A program made the position numbers and the translations under genes. Below the pieces are notes generated by a model that saw nothing but the letters and a program-made list of their open reading frames with translations, was not told the DNA's origin and ran no database searches. 64,000 nt of DNA from Scleromitrula shiraiana (lineage: Eukaryota > Ascomycota > Leotiomycetes > Helotiales > Sclerotiniaceae): contig JABELC010000005.1 of NCBI GenBank assembly GCA_028455995.1, forward strand, positions 2,790,001-2,854,000. Reading direction: 5' to 3'. Positions 38,609 to 49,756 of the stretch are shown here, piece by piece. The stretch's first letter is position 1. Each line of letters begins with the position of its first letter.

Positions 38609-38613
38609 AAAGA

Positions 38614-38793
38614 TATATACTAGTGATATATTACTAATTTATTGATAATTAATTAATAAAATTTACTCTATAATCATGTTTTTTAATTATTAATTAACTT
38701 TATTTATTAATTTTATTAACTTTATTTACTTGATTAACTTTATTATTAACTTTTATATTATTAATATCTTTATTACTTTAGATATATTACTAG

Positions 38794-38828
<35 letters not shown>

Positions 38829-39165
38829 TTTAATCAAATTAATCGATTTTATTAATAAATAATACAAAATATAATTATTCAAAATATTATATAATATTTA
38901 AAATGAAAAAGAATTCTTTTAAAAGAGATTATATAATAAAATTACTTTTTATAATTAATTTTTTGAATATTAATAATTTTCAAAGTTATAATTTAAATTT
39001 ATATGGAGTCTTTAAAAGTAATTATATAATTATAAAAATTATATTACGAAAATCATTTAATTAAATTCTATTTATTTATATGATTTTTATAATTTTTAAT
39101 ATATAATTATAATTAATATATTATTAATATACAATTAATAAGTTTATTAATGATTATAATTGTAT
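38614..39165. other. AT-rich flank right of the Copia nest
   Basis: Gene-free, extremely AT-rich. Together with 17261-17939 it is the sequence into which copy A inserted. Positions 38880-38960 resemble the inverted complement of 17630-17700. Confidence 0.55.
38797..38825. repeat. AT dinucleotide microsatellite
   Basis: An uninterrupted (AT)n tract of about 29 bp in the right flank of the nest. It is a simple repeat prone to length change. Confidence 0.85.
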
Positions 39166-39639
39166 ATTTTTCTTATAAAATACTTTTATTTAATATAATT
39201 TTAATTTAAATAAATTTTTAAAATTTTTAAAGATTTTAAAAAGTTGAAAATACTTTTATAATTTCGATTTTTTAGGAATATTATATTAAATTTTAATATA
39301 TAATATTTATATTAAATGAAAGCTTTTTTTATATATATTTTTATTATTTTTAATATGTTTCTTTATTTAATCTAAATCAAATTAAAATTATAGTATTTTT
39401 ATATGATAATTTTTATTTTATATTTAATTAAATATTATAAATTTGAAAATCATTATTTAATCTTTAAATTGTAATAATAAATATTTTAATATAAAAATAA
39501 TTTATATTTAATATCTTAAATAATTCCATAAATAAATAATTAATTTATTTATATCGATACAAGAAGTAATTTATATAAAATCGTTGATTTTGACGGATTT
39601 TCGACAATTGACGCGTGCTTCAATTTTAATTTGACCGAG
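39165..39639. mobile_element. Fold-back TIR element, copy 3 (right half only)
   Basis: Matches the right half of copies 1 and 2 and ends at ...GACCGAG followed by TA. The left arm and the spacer core are missing; the left edge is approximate. The tip is of the same variant as the right tip of copy 2 (rc GCGTCAATTGTCG), with extra transitions. Confidence 0.8.
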
Positions 39640-40840
39640 TATATTAATAAGAAATTAAATTTAATTTATATTTAAATTTATAATTCTAATAATATACTTC
39701 GTATTTTCAATTGAAAATTAATATAAATCATTATATCATAAATAATATATAAATAATAATTTATTTTAAAATCAACTTGAATTAAAATATAAATTAATAA
39801 TATTTATATTTATATTGTTAATATATTAGTAAATAATTTTATAAAAAATAAAAATAAATAATATTAATTTATATTATATTGATTTTATGTTACTTTTATA
39901 TTAATATTATATTTAAATTATTATATAATAATAATTTTTAAAAAAATATATTTATAAATAATATTAAAATATATATTTACTAGTACAATATATAGTAAAT
40001 AATATATAATAATTTAATATATATATAAATAATTAATTTTAAAAAGTTCAATATTCATTTAACTTGAATATATATCTTATTTATAATATTAAAAATAAAT
40101 ATTAATTAAATTTAAAAATTAAATGATAATATATAAAAATTAAATTAATTTATATTAAATATAATATAACTTGAATTATGTAATTTCAGTTTTAATTATG
40201 TAGTTTTTATTTTAATTATATCATTGATACTAGTACTTAATATTATTATGTTTCAATGTTTAGCGATTATTATGTAGTAATGTGTAGATTCTAGTAACTT
40301 GTTCTCAATCTCAATAAAATTTTTACCTGACAGGCGTGACTTGAATCTAAACTTTCTTGAGGAAATATTCTAATCACATTTGAATTCGTATCTGGTATAT
40401 TAATAAGGGGGGTATCTTCCTACTATGGTGCAGTAGATCCTATCTAGATCATTCCTTCGGGAGGGTCGCACCGGGAGTGGTTACTTAAGTTACTTGCATG
40501 TGAGCAAAGATCCATTCTCCTATGGATTGTAGGTAGGGTTGTAGCATCGATACCTACAATCTGTAATCAATCAACCAACCAACCAAGCACCTGAGATAGA
40601 TGGATGAGATGATATGGAAAGATATACTCGAGTACAAATGATACATACAATTGGTACCTTCGTACTTTCTTGTCAAACCACTGGCACTTGGAAGATGATT
40701 TTTAATACCATTAAAAATATGTATAACCAATTATCTAGCTTAGAACTATTTCGTAATAAGGTATATAATATTTCTTTGACCCCTGAATATCTTGAAACAA
40801 TAGGTGCAATGGTAAATTTCCACAACTCATGGATATGAAA

Positions 40841-40896
40841 ATGCAGTTGATGCAGTTGATGCAGTTGATGATGCATTTGAGATGCAGTTGATGCAG
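40841..40896. repeat. ATGCAGTTG minisatellite
   Basis: Three perfect 9-bp units (40841-40867), then a degenerate unit and further ATGCAGTTG/ATGCAG. Intergenic. Confidence 0.9.
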
Positions 40897-41204
40897 ATCG
40901 GAAGACTTTTATGTGCTCTAGTCATTAGATACTTTGAGAAATAAATTCATACAAACCAATTATAAGGAAGAAATCAACAAGAATTGACTTTCTTACCATT
41001 CAATACCGCAGTAGTATCCTTGGTATGAAATTTAATATATACCTTTCGCTGATGATCCTCTCCAAGCAATTTTATTTTATTGTACTCGAGTACTGATTTT
41101 CTTTTTCTTTGCAAGTTTACGTTACAGTAGATTCTCCCTTTTTTTTTGTTTTTATTTTTTTATTTTCTTCAATTTGTGCAGTGCCACTGTATTGTGCTAT
41201 ACAT

Positions 41205-41236
41205 ACATATCTACATATCTACATATCTACATATCT
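41205..41236. repeat. ACATATCT tandem repeat
   Basis: Four perfect 8-bp units in the region upstream of the ferric reductase gene. Confidence 0.92.
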
Positions 41237-41512
41237 AGATTCTAGGTACTGTACTGTATGACTTCTATTCTAGATTTTTGAAATTCTAAATTTCATTACT
41301 TCCATATTCTTCATCTATTGCCAATGTACTCCGACCTGCCTCCTCAAAGGGTCGTCATTTAAATATCGGAACTTGTACTACACAAGTAGTTGAAGCGCCG
41401 AGATATTTTTTTTTTTTTTTCCTTCTTCTTCTTCTCTTGTTTACTTCCAACATCCGGTCTCGAACCAAACAACCAACGGCCTTAAAATAGGATTAGAGTA
41501 GATTAATATAAA

Positions 41513-41528
41513 CCCCCCCCCCCCCCCC
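41513..41528. repeat. C16 homopolymer
   Basis: Sixteen consecutive C residues about 450 bp before the ferric reductase start, in a pyrimidine-rich stretch. Confidence 0.95.
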
Positions 41529-41892
41529 ACTCACCTTCATTTTATCTCCTCTTTTCTACTTCTTCCCGCTCTTATACATACATCCCTACACCCACATACC
41601 CTTTAAACGTTCGACTTTTAACTATTTCCATTCTTTTGAACCTTTCTCTTCATTTCTTAACCTCTTTCTTCTCTTCCCTTCACTTCGACGTTTGGATAAC
41701 GCCATATCTTTTGCTCATTTTTTGTCCATTACATTCCTTCACTTAACACTCATTTCTATACAAATAAATTTTGTTTCTTGCTGGACATTCACAAAATTCG
41801 ATTCGATTCGATTATTCATTCACCTACCATTCACCTACCCGAGTACCGATCTATTACTCTGACGACGCGAGACGTCCCTCACATAAATAAGA

Positions 41893-41901
41893 ATCTGATA
41901 T
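41893..41901 (+). promoter_or_regulatory. Possible GATA-factor (iron regulator) site
   Basis: ATCTGATAT matches eight of nine positions of the ATCWGATAA element bound by fungal siderophore-regulating GATA factors. It lies 79-87 bp before the ferric reductase ATG. One short match can occur by chance, so this is suggestive only. Confidence 0.35.
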
Positions 41902-41979
41902 TACTAAATTGGACTGGATTGCCATAACTTTGATCAACTTTTAAATTATAACCAATAGACTTTTATCATATTCATCATC

Positions 41980-43940
41980 ATGTCTACCTCGATTCGTTCT
42001 TTATCCATCCTCGCCATGGCCAAAATAGTATCCGGTGCAGAGTCAGGGGGATCATCGACTTCAACCGGAGGTACCACAACGACAAGTACCTCACCCGCAG
42101 CTGCAGCTGCCAAAGCTCTGGCAGCAAAGTTGGCAGCAAATGCCGCAGTTCTTAACCAAGAATTTTACAACTATATCTTCATCGTTCTCTCGGCCTTGGT
42201 TGTAGCTATGATATGTTGGAGAGTCAGCACAGAAATGGTTAAATATATTCGTCACATGGCTTGCCTCAACAACGATACTCAAAGATATTTTGCTATACCC
42301 TCCTCTGGCTTCGCAAAATTTAAGAAACACGTTCTATATGCTCCTATCTTCAGCAAGAGACACAACAGGGAGATTCAACTTACTAAAGCTATCAATGTTG
42401 GAACACTACCAACAAGACTCCAATTCATCTTCCTAATCTTTTACTTTGGATCCAACGTCGTCTTCTGTGTGGTTAGCATCGACTGGAGTCAACCTTTTGC
42501 TACCGCTGCTAAAGAGCTTAGAAACAGAACTGGTGTTCTCGCTGTGGTCAACATGGTAGGTTCATTATGTTTGTATTGGTTCCTGTATCACGTGTTAATC
42601 TTTCACTAGATTCCTCTTTTCATCATGGCTGCCAGAAACAACCTCTTGATCAACTGGCTCAACATGTCCTTCGATACTTTCAATCTTTTGCACAGATGGA
42701 CTGGAAGAATCGTGGCTCTCCAAATTATTGCCCACGTTGCAGCTTGGGCTGCCGCGACTGCCTACGCTTCGGGCTGGGCCGCTGTATGGACTTCCATTGA
42801 AGGAAGTGCCATGAAGAGATATGGTTTGATCGTAAGTTACTCCAAACTTTTGGTTGTGCACTGTGCTAACAATAGTAGGCAACTATTGCCGCCATAGTCA
42901 TCATGATCCAAGCCAGCTCGGTTGTTCGCCACGCCGCATACGAAACATTCAAATACCTCCACATTTTACTTGTCATTGTAACCATTATCGGAATCTGGTA
43001 TCACTTGAAACTATCCGACTTGCCACAAATTACTCTTCTTTACGGTGTCATCGCTCTATGGATAGCCGACAGGGCTGCTAGAATGTTTAAAGTGGTGTAC
43101 CGAAACATGGGAAAGGGAGGAAGCAGGGCATTGGTTGAAGCCCTACCAGGAAATGCCGTTCGCGTCACCATAGATATGGCACGACCATGGACTTTCAAGC
43201 CAGGACAGCACGCTTATCTTTACATGCCATCGGTTTCACTATTCCAATCCCATCCATTCTCGGTTGCCTGGTCGGAGGAAGCAGAAGACTTGACGGATGA
43301 GAAGTTAGCCATGAATCGTCAAGACATATTGGCGATGCGAAAGACAACCATGTCATACGTCATCAGAGCTAGAACTGGATTTACCGAAAATCTCTACAAG
43401 AAGGCCGAAGCATCCCCTGATGGAAAGTTCTACACCAATTGCTATGCCGAAGGACCATACGGAGGTATGCACATGATGCATTCATACGGAACCGTCATGT
43501 TGTTTGCAGGAGGAGTTGGTATCACTCATCAAGTTCCTCATGTACGCGATCTCGTTGCTGGGTACGCCAATGGTACCGTGGCAGCACGAAAAATTGTCCT
43601 TATTTGGGTCATTCAATCACCAGAACATCTTGAGTGGATTAGACCCTGGATGACTGCAATCTTGGCTATGGATAAGCGTCGTGAGGTACTTCGCATCATG
43701 CTCTTTGTCAGTCGGCCAAGATCCACCAAGGAGATTCACAGTCCATCGGCGACTGTGCAGATGTTCCCCGGCAGGCCCAACATTGAGACTCTCGTGGAGA
43801 TCGAGATGGAAAACCAAGTAGGAGCAATGGGTGTCACAGTCTGTGGTGGTGGTGCGTTAAGTGATGATGTCCGACGAGCAGTCCGTAATCATCAATACAA
43901 TGGAAACATCGACTTTATAGAGGAAGCGTTCTCGTGGTAG
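41980..43940 (+). CDS. Ferric reductase transmembrane protein (FRE family)
   Basis: Exons 41980-42555, 42610-42831 and 42879-43940, all phase 0, give 619 residues. The enzyme passes electrons from NADPH through FAD and two haems to ferric iron at a membrane. Heme ligand pairs His220/His234 and His294/His308 show the bis-heme spacing with 13 residues between partners. FAD binding is marked by HPFS (residues 391-394), NADPH binding by GGVG (477-480) and a C-terminal CGGGALSDDVR block, ending FIEEAFSW as in other fungal family members. The N-terminus has an Ala/Ser/Thr-rich stretch and a hydrophobic segment (about 55-75). A weak GATA site lies upstream. Substrate (iron or copper) and membrane (plasma or vacuolar) are not determined. 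Confidence 0.95.
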
Positions 43941-44882
43941 ATCTTCCAAGGTGTATCCCGATCATACGAAGGAAGTTTTGCACGGTATCCTATCCCTGCT
44001 GGCAAGTTGGATTCAGTATTTTATTCTTTGTACATTTTTTTTATGTCGAGGCTGCAATTTTAAGATTGATGATCTGGAAATGATATATTATCATATGTCA
44101 TGTTTGATTTGATACTTAATTAGATTAGCTACGTAGCCGCCGCGAGTACATAACCCATTGGAAAGAAGAATCTTTCATGCATATCAGAAATATGCAATGC
44201 CGTAAATATCAATATCAATATCATACGAATATTTATAAAATCTTATGTGCTCGATCATTTGTGATGCATAGAAATAGAAGTAGAAGTATATCGAAATTGT
44301 AATTCTCGATCATAAAATACTGGTAGAAGAACATTCTAAGGTTTTCATCCAGATGACGCTCACGATCCTACTCGCGTAGATTTAGTGAGATCAATTGATC
44401 GGCAGAGTACTTTGCTATGCCGTATATGGCCGTCATGGCTCACTAAGGATAAGGGCGATAAGATAAAGAGCTTTAATCGGTATTTCGTTTCACTCCATTT
44501 TAGTGTTATGGATTTATCAATCAATTACATCTTGACTCAACTCAACTCAAATCTTAAATCTACTTCTAACTTCTAACTTCTAACCTCTTACTATCTGAAC
44601 TATTTGCTACATATTATTAAACATCATTGATCCTCTTGTGGATACTTCTTGGTGCGCAAAATTCCTGCTCTCAGGACTTTGAGATTCAATTGTACCCACC
44701 ACCACCTGATCCGTTAACCCGACCTTATCTGTAGCCTTCCCGAACATACAAAATCCTACCTACTTGCCACAATCTCTCATATCCTCTTCGATATATATCC
44801 TTCATTCTTTTGCGTTTGATCGCCAAAAATAATACCAACCAGAAAACACTTTCCTGCTTTCCTCCGGTTGAACATAAGAAAT
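43941..44882. other. Intergenic region between ferric reductase and Yippee genes
   Basis: 942 bp with the FRE 3' UTR on the left and the Yippee promoter and CT-rich leader on the right. A CTTCTAA repeat of about three units lies near 44562-44585. No gene seen. Confidence 0.6.
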
Positions 44883-45294
44883 ATGGGTTTGACATACAAC
44901 GTCTACCTCGACTGCAAGAAGATTTACGGCTGCAAGAACTGCAAGACGCATCTCTCCGGCCATGATGATATTATAAGCAGAGTACGCTTATGTCGATTTT
45001 CTTCTGTTTCTCCCCTACCTTATTCCCCATAATATACAAAAACTAACCCATATTCATTAGAACTTCCGCGGTCAACATGGCAAAGCCTATCTCTTCAACA
45101 ACGTCGTCAACATTACCTCAGGCGAGGCTTCCGAGCGCAACATGACAACTGGTAGACACATCGTCCGAGACATCGTCTGTCGACAGTGCAATGAGACGGT
45201 CGGCTGGAAATACGACAAAGCTTACGAGGCGAGCGAGAAGTACAAGGAGGGGAAATTCATCCTAGAGGCCGAGCTTTTGTGTAATGTCGTTTAA
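44883..45294 (+). CDS. Yippee-family zinc-binding protein
   Basis: Two exons, 44883-44981 and 45061-45294 (phase 0), give 110 residues, the usual family length. Two CxxC pairs, Cys17/Cys20 (GCKNCKTH) and Cys73/Cys76 (VCRQC), form the single zinc site of the Yippee fold. Conserved blocks GKAYLFNNVVN, GRHIVRDIVC and VGWKYDKAYE-SEKYKEGKFILE are all present. In fungi the role is poorly known; animal members are linked to cell-cycle control, and the fold is related to substrate-receptor domains such as cereblon. Confidence 0.96.
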
Positions 45295-46244
45295 GGATTA
45301 GAGCAGAGCCGACATCTAAATCTGATGATTGATGCACATGGTAGAGAAAATCGGTATCTAATCTTACGATATTTCATGGGTGTTAAAGGAAAGGATTCAG
45401 GAGCATTCGAGTTTTGGGGTTTCTGGGGGGAAATTGGAGAATGGGAATGTTTCTATTCTATTCATCTCATTTGGGTTTGGCAATGTACTACTGGGTTGAT
45501 GGTGATCTAGGGTGGCTTTTGAGGGATATTTTATTTACTCATGGAGTCATACATAGGAATAGGTTGGCTTTTCTCTTGAACATTACATTTCAGATATACA
45601 GGATGCAAATGCAATTAGATATACTGTTTTTCTGAAGTTTTACTATGCTATGACTGATTTGATATTCTTTCCGTAGCCGCCAGAACAACGAAAGAGATTG
45701 TTCCCCTTGTTATACAGCATGTTGATAAAACGGACGTTTATGTATAACGGAGCTTCGCAGATTTTGGGTATGTGTAAACGGGTTCTCTAGACCGTTGATA
45801 CTGATTCCAGAGGTCAAATTCATGATACATTAAGCTCGTGCTTCCTTCCGGACCGAACCAGAATCATCACCACTGTCGACTCATACCTAGACAGCTACGA
45901 GAAACCCTCTTTTCGTTATTTGTTTTCTGTCCATAAATGAATGGAATTGGTCTCTTGAATTTGTCCTGTATCTCCATCCCATCCAGCTGACATGGCCGAC
46001 TATGCATTCCTCATGTTAGATTACAAGAAGTGCCAGCGACTTTGAGTAATGCTTAGTTATTGAAATATGGCGGGCGCACAGGAAAACCGACCCTCACGAA
46101 AACGCAGAACTTCATTATTGTCTTCGAGAGATATTGCCTTATTGACGAGCTAAAGCTCATCGTACCCCTAGAGCTACCTGTTCGGAGAGAGTGATAGTGA
46201 GGCATGAAGCCTCAGAGAAAAGTTCGATCATCTTGGTAAATTCC
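45295..46244. other. Convergent 3' region between Yippee and SEN15 genes
   Basis: 950 bp with no supported gene. Short open frames (45325-45635, 46157-46435) have no domain features; the latter overlaps SEN15 in antisense. Confidence 0.55.
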
Positions 46245-46805
46245 TCAATTCTGCCTAGGCTTAACAATCCCATCATGCATAATATAATAAACCACCGTAC
46301 TATCATCATGCAGCGTAGCCAAAAGCAATCTCTTCTGTCTGTTCTTCCCCTGCCATTTCGACCCCACGACATTATCTGAAACCCCCTCCCCTTCACCAGT
46401 AGGCACCGTCTCCAGCGCATCGAACACAGCCGCAAAACTCTCCAGACTCCATTTTTCCTCTAAGTGCGTTGGTAACACCCATTCACGCTCGGGATATTGC
46501 TTTATTGTCTCGCCGGTATCGTGTTCGGCTTTTAGTATCTCGACTTGTTCGTCGGGGTGGATGTAGGCTCTTCGGGGTGGTAGGCCTGATACGACGGGGC
46601 GAGGGAGTGGCTGGTTGGTTAGGGTTGAATGTGTGTGGATTGATAATGAGGTCCAGTCGTGCTGGTGTTGTAGGTTATCGAGGATTGTGGTTGCTAGGTG
46701 GTGGAGGTAGGTTGAATGTGCTAATTCGGGGGAGTCTGTAGGTTGAGAATCTATAAGAGTTTGTAAAGCGGAAGGTGGAGGAAGTTCTGGGTTCGTTTTA
46801 GTCAT
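46245..46805 (-). CDS. SEN15: tRNA-splicing endonuclease subunit Sen15
   Basis: Single-exon frame of 186 residues from the ATG at 46805 to TGA at 46245. Sen15 is a structural subunit of the heterotetrameric endonuclease that cuts introns from pre-tRNAs. Recognisable blocks: DWTSLSIHTHS, then PRPVVSGLPPRRAYIHPDEQ, and the nearly invariant C-terminus LLLATLHDDSTVVYYIMHDG followed by IVKPRQN. The catalytic triad of the Sen2/Sen34 subunits is not expected here. An in-frame ATG at 46859 would add 18 Asn/Thr-rich residues; the inner ATG is preferred because it begins the conserved-looking part. Confidence 0.92.
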   Translation of the reverse strand: MTKTNPELPPPSALQTLIDSQPTDSPELAHSTYLHHLATTILDNLQHQHDWTSLSIHTHSTLTNQPLPRPVVSGLPPRRAYIHPDEQVEILKAEHDTGETIKQYPEREWVLPTHLEEKWSLESFAAVFDALETVPTGEGEGVSDNVVGSKWQGKNRQKRLLLATLHDDSTVVYYIMHDGIVKPRQN

Positions 46806-47825
46806 TCTGAATTCAGTTTCGTTCGTATTTGTGGTTTTTTTTTGGTGAAAGTTGGTCAAATCAACAGGTCAAGGGAAATGCAAAGACGAAATAAACTTCT
46901 AGAATGTAATTCAATGCTTCTGGAGCCCACTAGTGAAAATTGAGGTCCATCATTTTTTGAACTTGCTAATGAGCCTTACTGGGTAGTCCTGGTGATGAAG
47001 TGGAGTGGGGGTGAAGTGGAGTGGAGCGGAACAGCCCGAGGGGTTATCAGACATCTATTTGCATCTGGAATGCACAGGTTACTACAGTTACCCAACAATT
47101 ATACAAATGTCAATATTCAATTGCAAAATACTTTTGAACTCCACGTATGCACTCCATATGTATCACAGGGCTATTTAGGTACATAACGATAGGTATAATC
47201 CACTTCTTTATTTACCTAGTGGTGAAAGAACTCACTTAACGTTGAGCTTTCCAAGATCCCAAGGTTCTTGGTATCAAATTTCGTCTATTTCCCTTACCTA
47301 TCTACAACCCCAGCCGTTTACTATGTAGTATTCTCTCGAAGTCTAGATTATTGGAATTGTCTAGGTTGTCTAAAACCTGAATTCAATTCTCACGAGTGGT
47401 GGCGACTACCAGGATGCAGATTCGCCTTCAACATTAATGCGACCTGGTGAATTTGATTCCGAGCCATTTCTTGCGCTGAACAGGCCACAATCGTCGTATA
47501 GCCGCACTCTCCTACTTTCGCAGTCCTCGGAAAGCATTTAAGGAACCAGACCCTTTCTTTCGTATGCTGATTACCTCGGTACTAATCGCGTCCAAAGTTT
47601 CGTCTCTAATTAATAGGAGAAGGGGTTTTTTTTGGCAGTGACGATTGGCTCATTAGGTTCATTAAAAGCAAATATCTGCTAGCACGAGGTCGCTAGCTCG
47701 ATGAGAGGAAGCAGTTCTAAAACCTTGAATTGACTCAGATCAACAGAAAGGATTCAATAAAGACCAACTGCTCCCATAATATCTCTTACGGTGGCGGTAT
47801 AGAACATAAAGGTCAGACCGAAATC
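46806..47825. promoter_or_regulatory. Divergent region between SEN15 (-) and the DUF2985 gene (+)
   Basis: About 1 kb holding both upstream regions. A GTGGAGTG-like purine-rich patch lies at about 46995-47035. No gene recognised. An in-frame TTG-initiated extension of the DUF2985 frame (47730) is not used. Confidence 0.5.
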
Positions 47826-49014
47826 ATGGAAGAAGAAGGCCATTCTAAAGGACTATCGAGAACGGTAGCATCAGGCATCACCGCGACACCCGATGCCGAA
47901 AATAAAGGCCTCCTTCATGAGAGATTCATATCAAAAGACATCAGTCACAGCAGCGATACAAGTCCCATAGCTCACATTACAAAAGTGGACAATAGTTATA
48001 AAACGACTCCATTTGACAATGGATACCAATTCCCATCCAAGCATTCATGGGAAGAATCAGCCGTGATATTTTTCAAGGCATCTTGGAATTTTTTCCTAAC
48101 ACCTGTGGGATTTTTTGTTATTATCTATGGTTTGAATGTTGTGGCCTGGGGTGGTATGTTGTTTTTGCTCTTGTGTAATGCCTCTCCAGCAATGTGTCAC
48201 CCAACTTGTAATGACATCAACTCTCCCCGGCGAATTTGGATCGAGATAGATTGCCAGATAGTGAACGCTCTATTTTGTGTCACGGGATTTGGTACTATTC
48301 CATGGAGGTTTCGCGATCTCTACTATTTGCTTCGCTTCAGGATTGGGAAGGATGAGATGGGACTTCGGCGACTTGCTGGAATCAATCGGGGCTGGTTTAG
48401 ACTTGCTGGCTCAGAGGGCCTTCCGGTAGAACTAGGTCCTGCTCAAATTGAGGCAGAGGGCGCAAACATTCCACAAAGCTACCTACCCTTCCCTCTTGCT
48501 AAAACGCCAGATGCCCCACTAACTGGCATTCGTGCACCACCAACTGCCTTGTGGAAGCTCGACTTTGTTATCTGGACCATGGTATGGAACACCTTTCTAC
48601 AGGCCGTACTATCAGGACTTATGGTATGTATTTCGTCTCTCTTATTTACAGCATTTGGTCTCCTGTCAGGAATCTCCAAATCACAATCGAACTAGCCAGT
48701 TATTCATGAAACTAACTTTCTTGTAGTGGGGCATGAACAGGTATAATCGCCCATCATGGAGCACAGGTTTGTTTGTGGCGCTTGCTTGTATTGTAGCAGC
48801 ATGTGGTGGCATTATGTCCTTCATGGAGTCCAAGAAGGTAAAGGGTATCGAAGGGGTGCCAGTGAGCGAGGAAGATCAAGAAAGGTTAAGACGAGATAGG
48901 GAACTGGGAATCGTTCATTTTAATAACATTAAAGATGAGAAGCCAAAAGATCCAAAGGAGCAAAAGAATAAGAGCACATCAAGTACGAGCAAATCTGAGT
49001 CTTCTGGAAGATAG
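47826..49014 (+). CDS. DUF2985-family membrane protein
   Basis: Exons 47826-48623 and 48727-49014 (phase 0) give 361 residues. Hydrophobic segments lie around residues 85-115 (FFLTPVGFFVIIYGLNVVAW), near 245-266, and in exon 2 (GLFVALACIVAACGG). The NRGWFRLAGSEGLP and WGMNRYNRPSW-type blocks fit the fungal DUF2985 (PLAC8-related) family. The cysteine-bearing CHPTC segment is typical. The molecular role of the family is unknown. The acidic/Lys-rich, Ser-rich C-tail is probably cytosolic. The first ATG in frame is used. Confidence 0.82.
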
Positions 49015-49756
49015 ACGGAAGAGAACACTACCAGGAGAGGCAGTAGTCATTTTTACAAGGCGGCAATGAAGTTTTACGGATACCCGGATATCTTGTTGCA
49101 TGAGATACCTACCTACTGTACTTTTGGAATATGAAGCGTGGGTGTCAATTGGAGTTAGTACATATATACATAATGAATTTTGTTATAGAACTTATGAAGC
49201 TGTTCTTGCTACTACTACTACTTTGCCAAACAACTTTTCATGTCTCTTCTCACTCAATTTAGGAGATTGGGGTATTCAACATTAATCCTTAATTCATTAC
49301 ATACTCAGAGGAAAAATGAAGCGCAGATGCATGTGGATATACCTTATCTCTCTATCTATTTGGGGTGGATGATTCAGGTCTTGTGATGGTTGATTACAAT
49401 AGGCTTATGGTGGTAGGTGCTTGTGAAACTCTCTGTAAATTACGGGTACTCGGCTTACCAATTAGCATATCACCGCCTGAAGCATGACCTGACCTGACCG
49501 CATCATTTCCCCCAGAAGTTCCCCAATAGATAAGGAAACAAACAAAGACAAAGACATTCGGACACTCAATCTCAAGACTTCTTTTGCATTAACTATTTTT
49601 ACATTTCTATTAGAGAGATCAACAAGAATACTAAAGATATCACTGTGAAAATTTCCTGCATATTGTCACGAAACTCAATATCCAGATGATTTGAACTATC
49701 GAGGCTTATTATCCTTATACACATTTATTCTCAAGCATCTACCTCACGCCATCAAT
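49015..49756. other. Intergenic region
   Basis: 742 bp: 3' UTR of the DUF2985 gene and promoter of the SLC35F6-like gene. No gene or marked structure seen. Confidence 0.55.

Larger units (their letters stand above)
39640..41979. other. AT-rich tail, isochore boundary and ferric reductase upstream region
   Basis: The AT-rich block fades at about 40250. After that, normal composition returns with no supported gene up to the ferric reductase ATG. The last 500 bp are CT-rich on the plus strand, as is typical of fungal promoters and leaders. Open frames around 40614-40876 look like chance. Confidence 0.6.

Noticed and set aside
40614..40876. Open frames on both strands next to the right isochore boundary
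   Set aside because: They overlap each other and a 9-bp minisatellite; no recognisable sequence.
47730..47825. N-terminal extension of the DUF2985 protein
   Set aside because: The frame would begin at TTG; the first in-frame ATG is at 47826.
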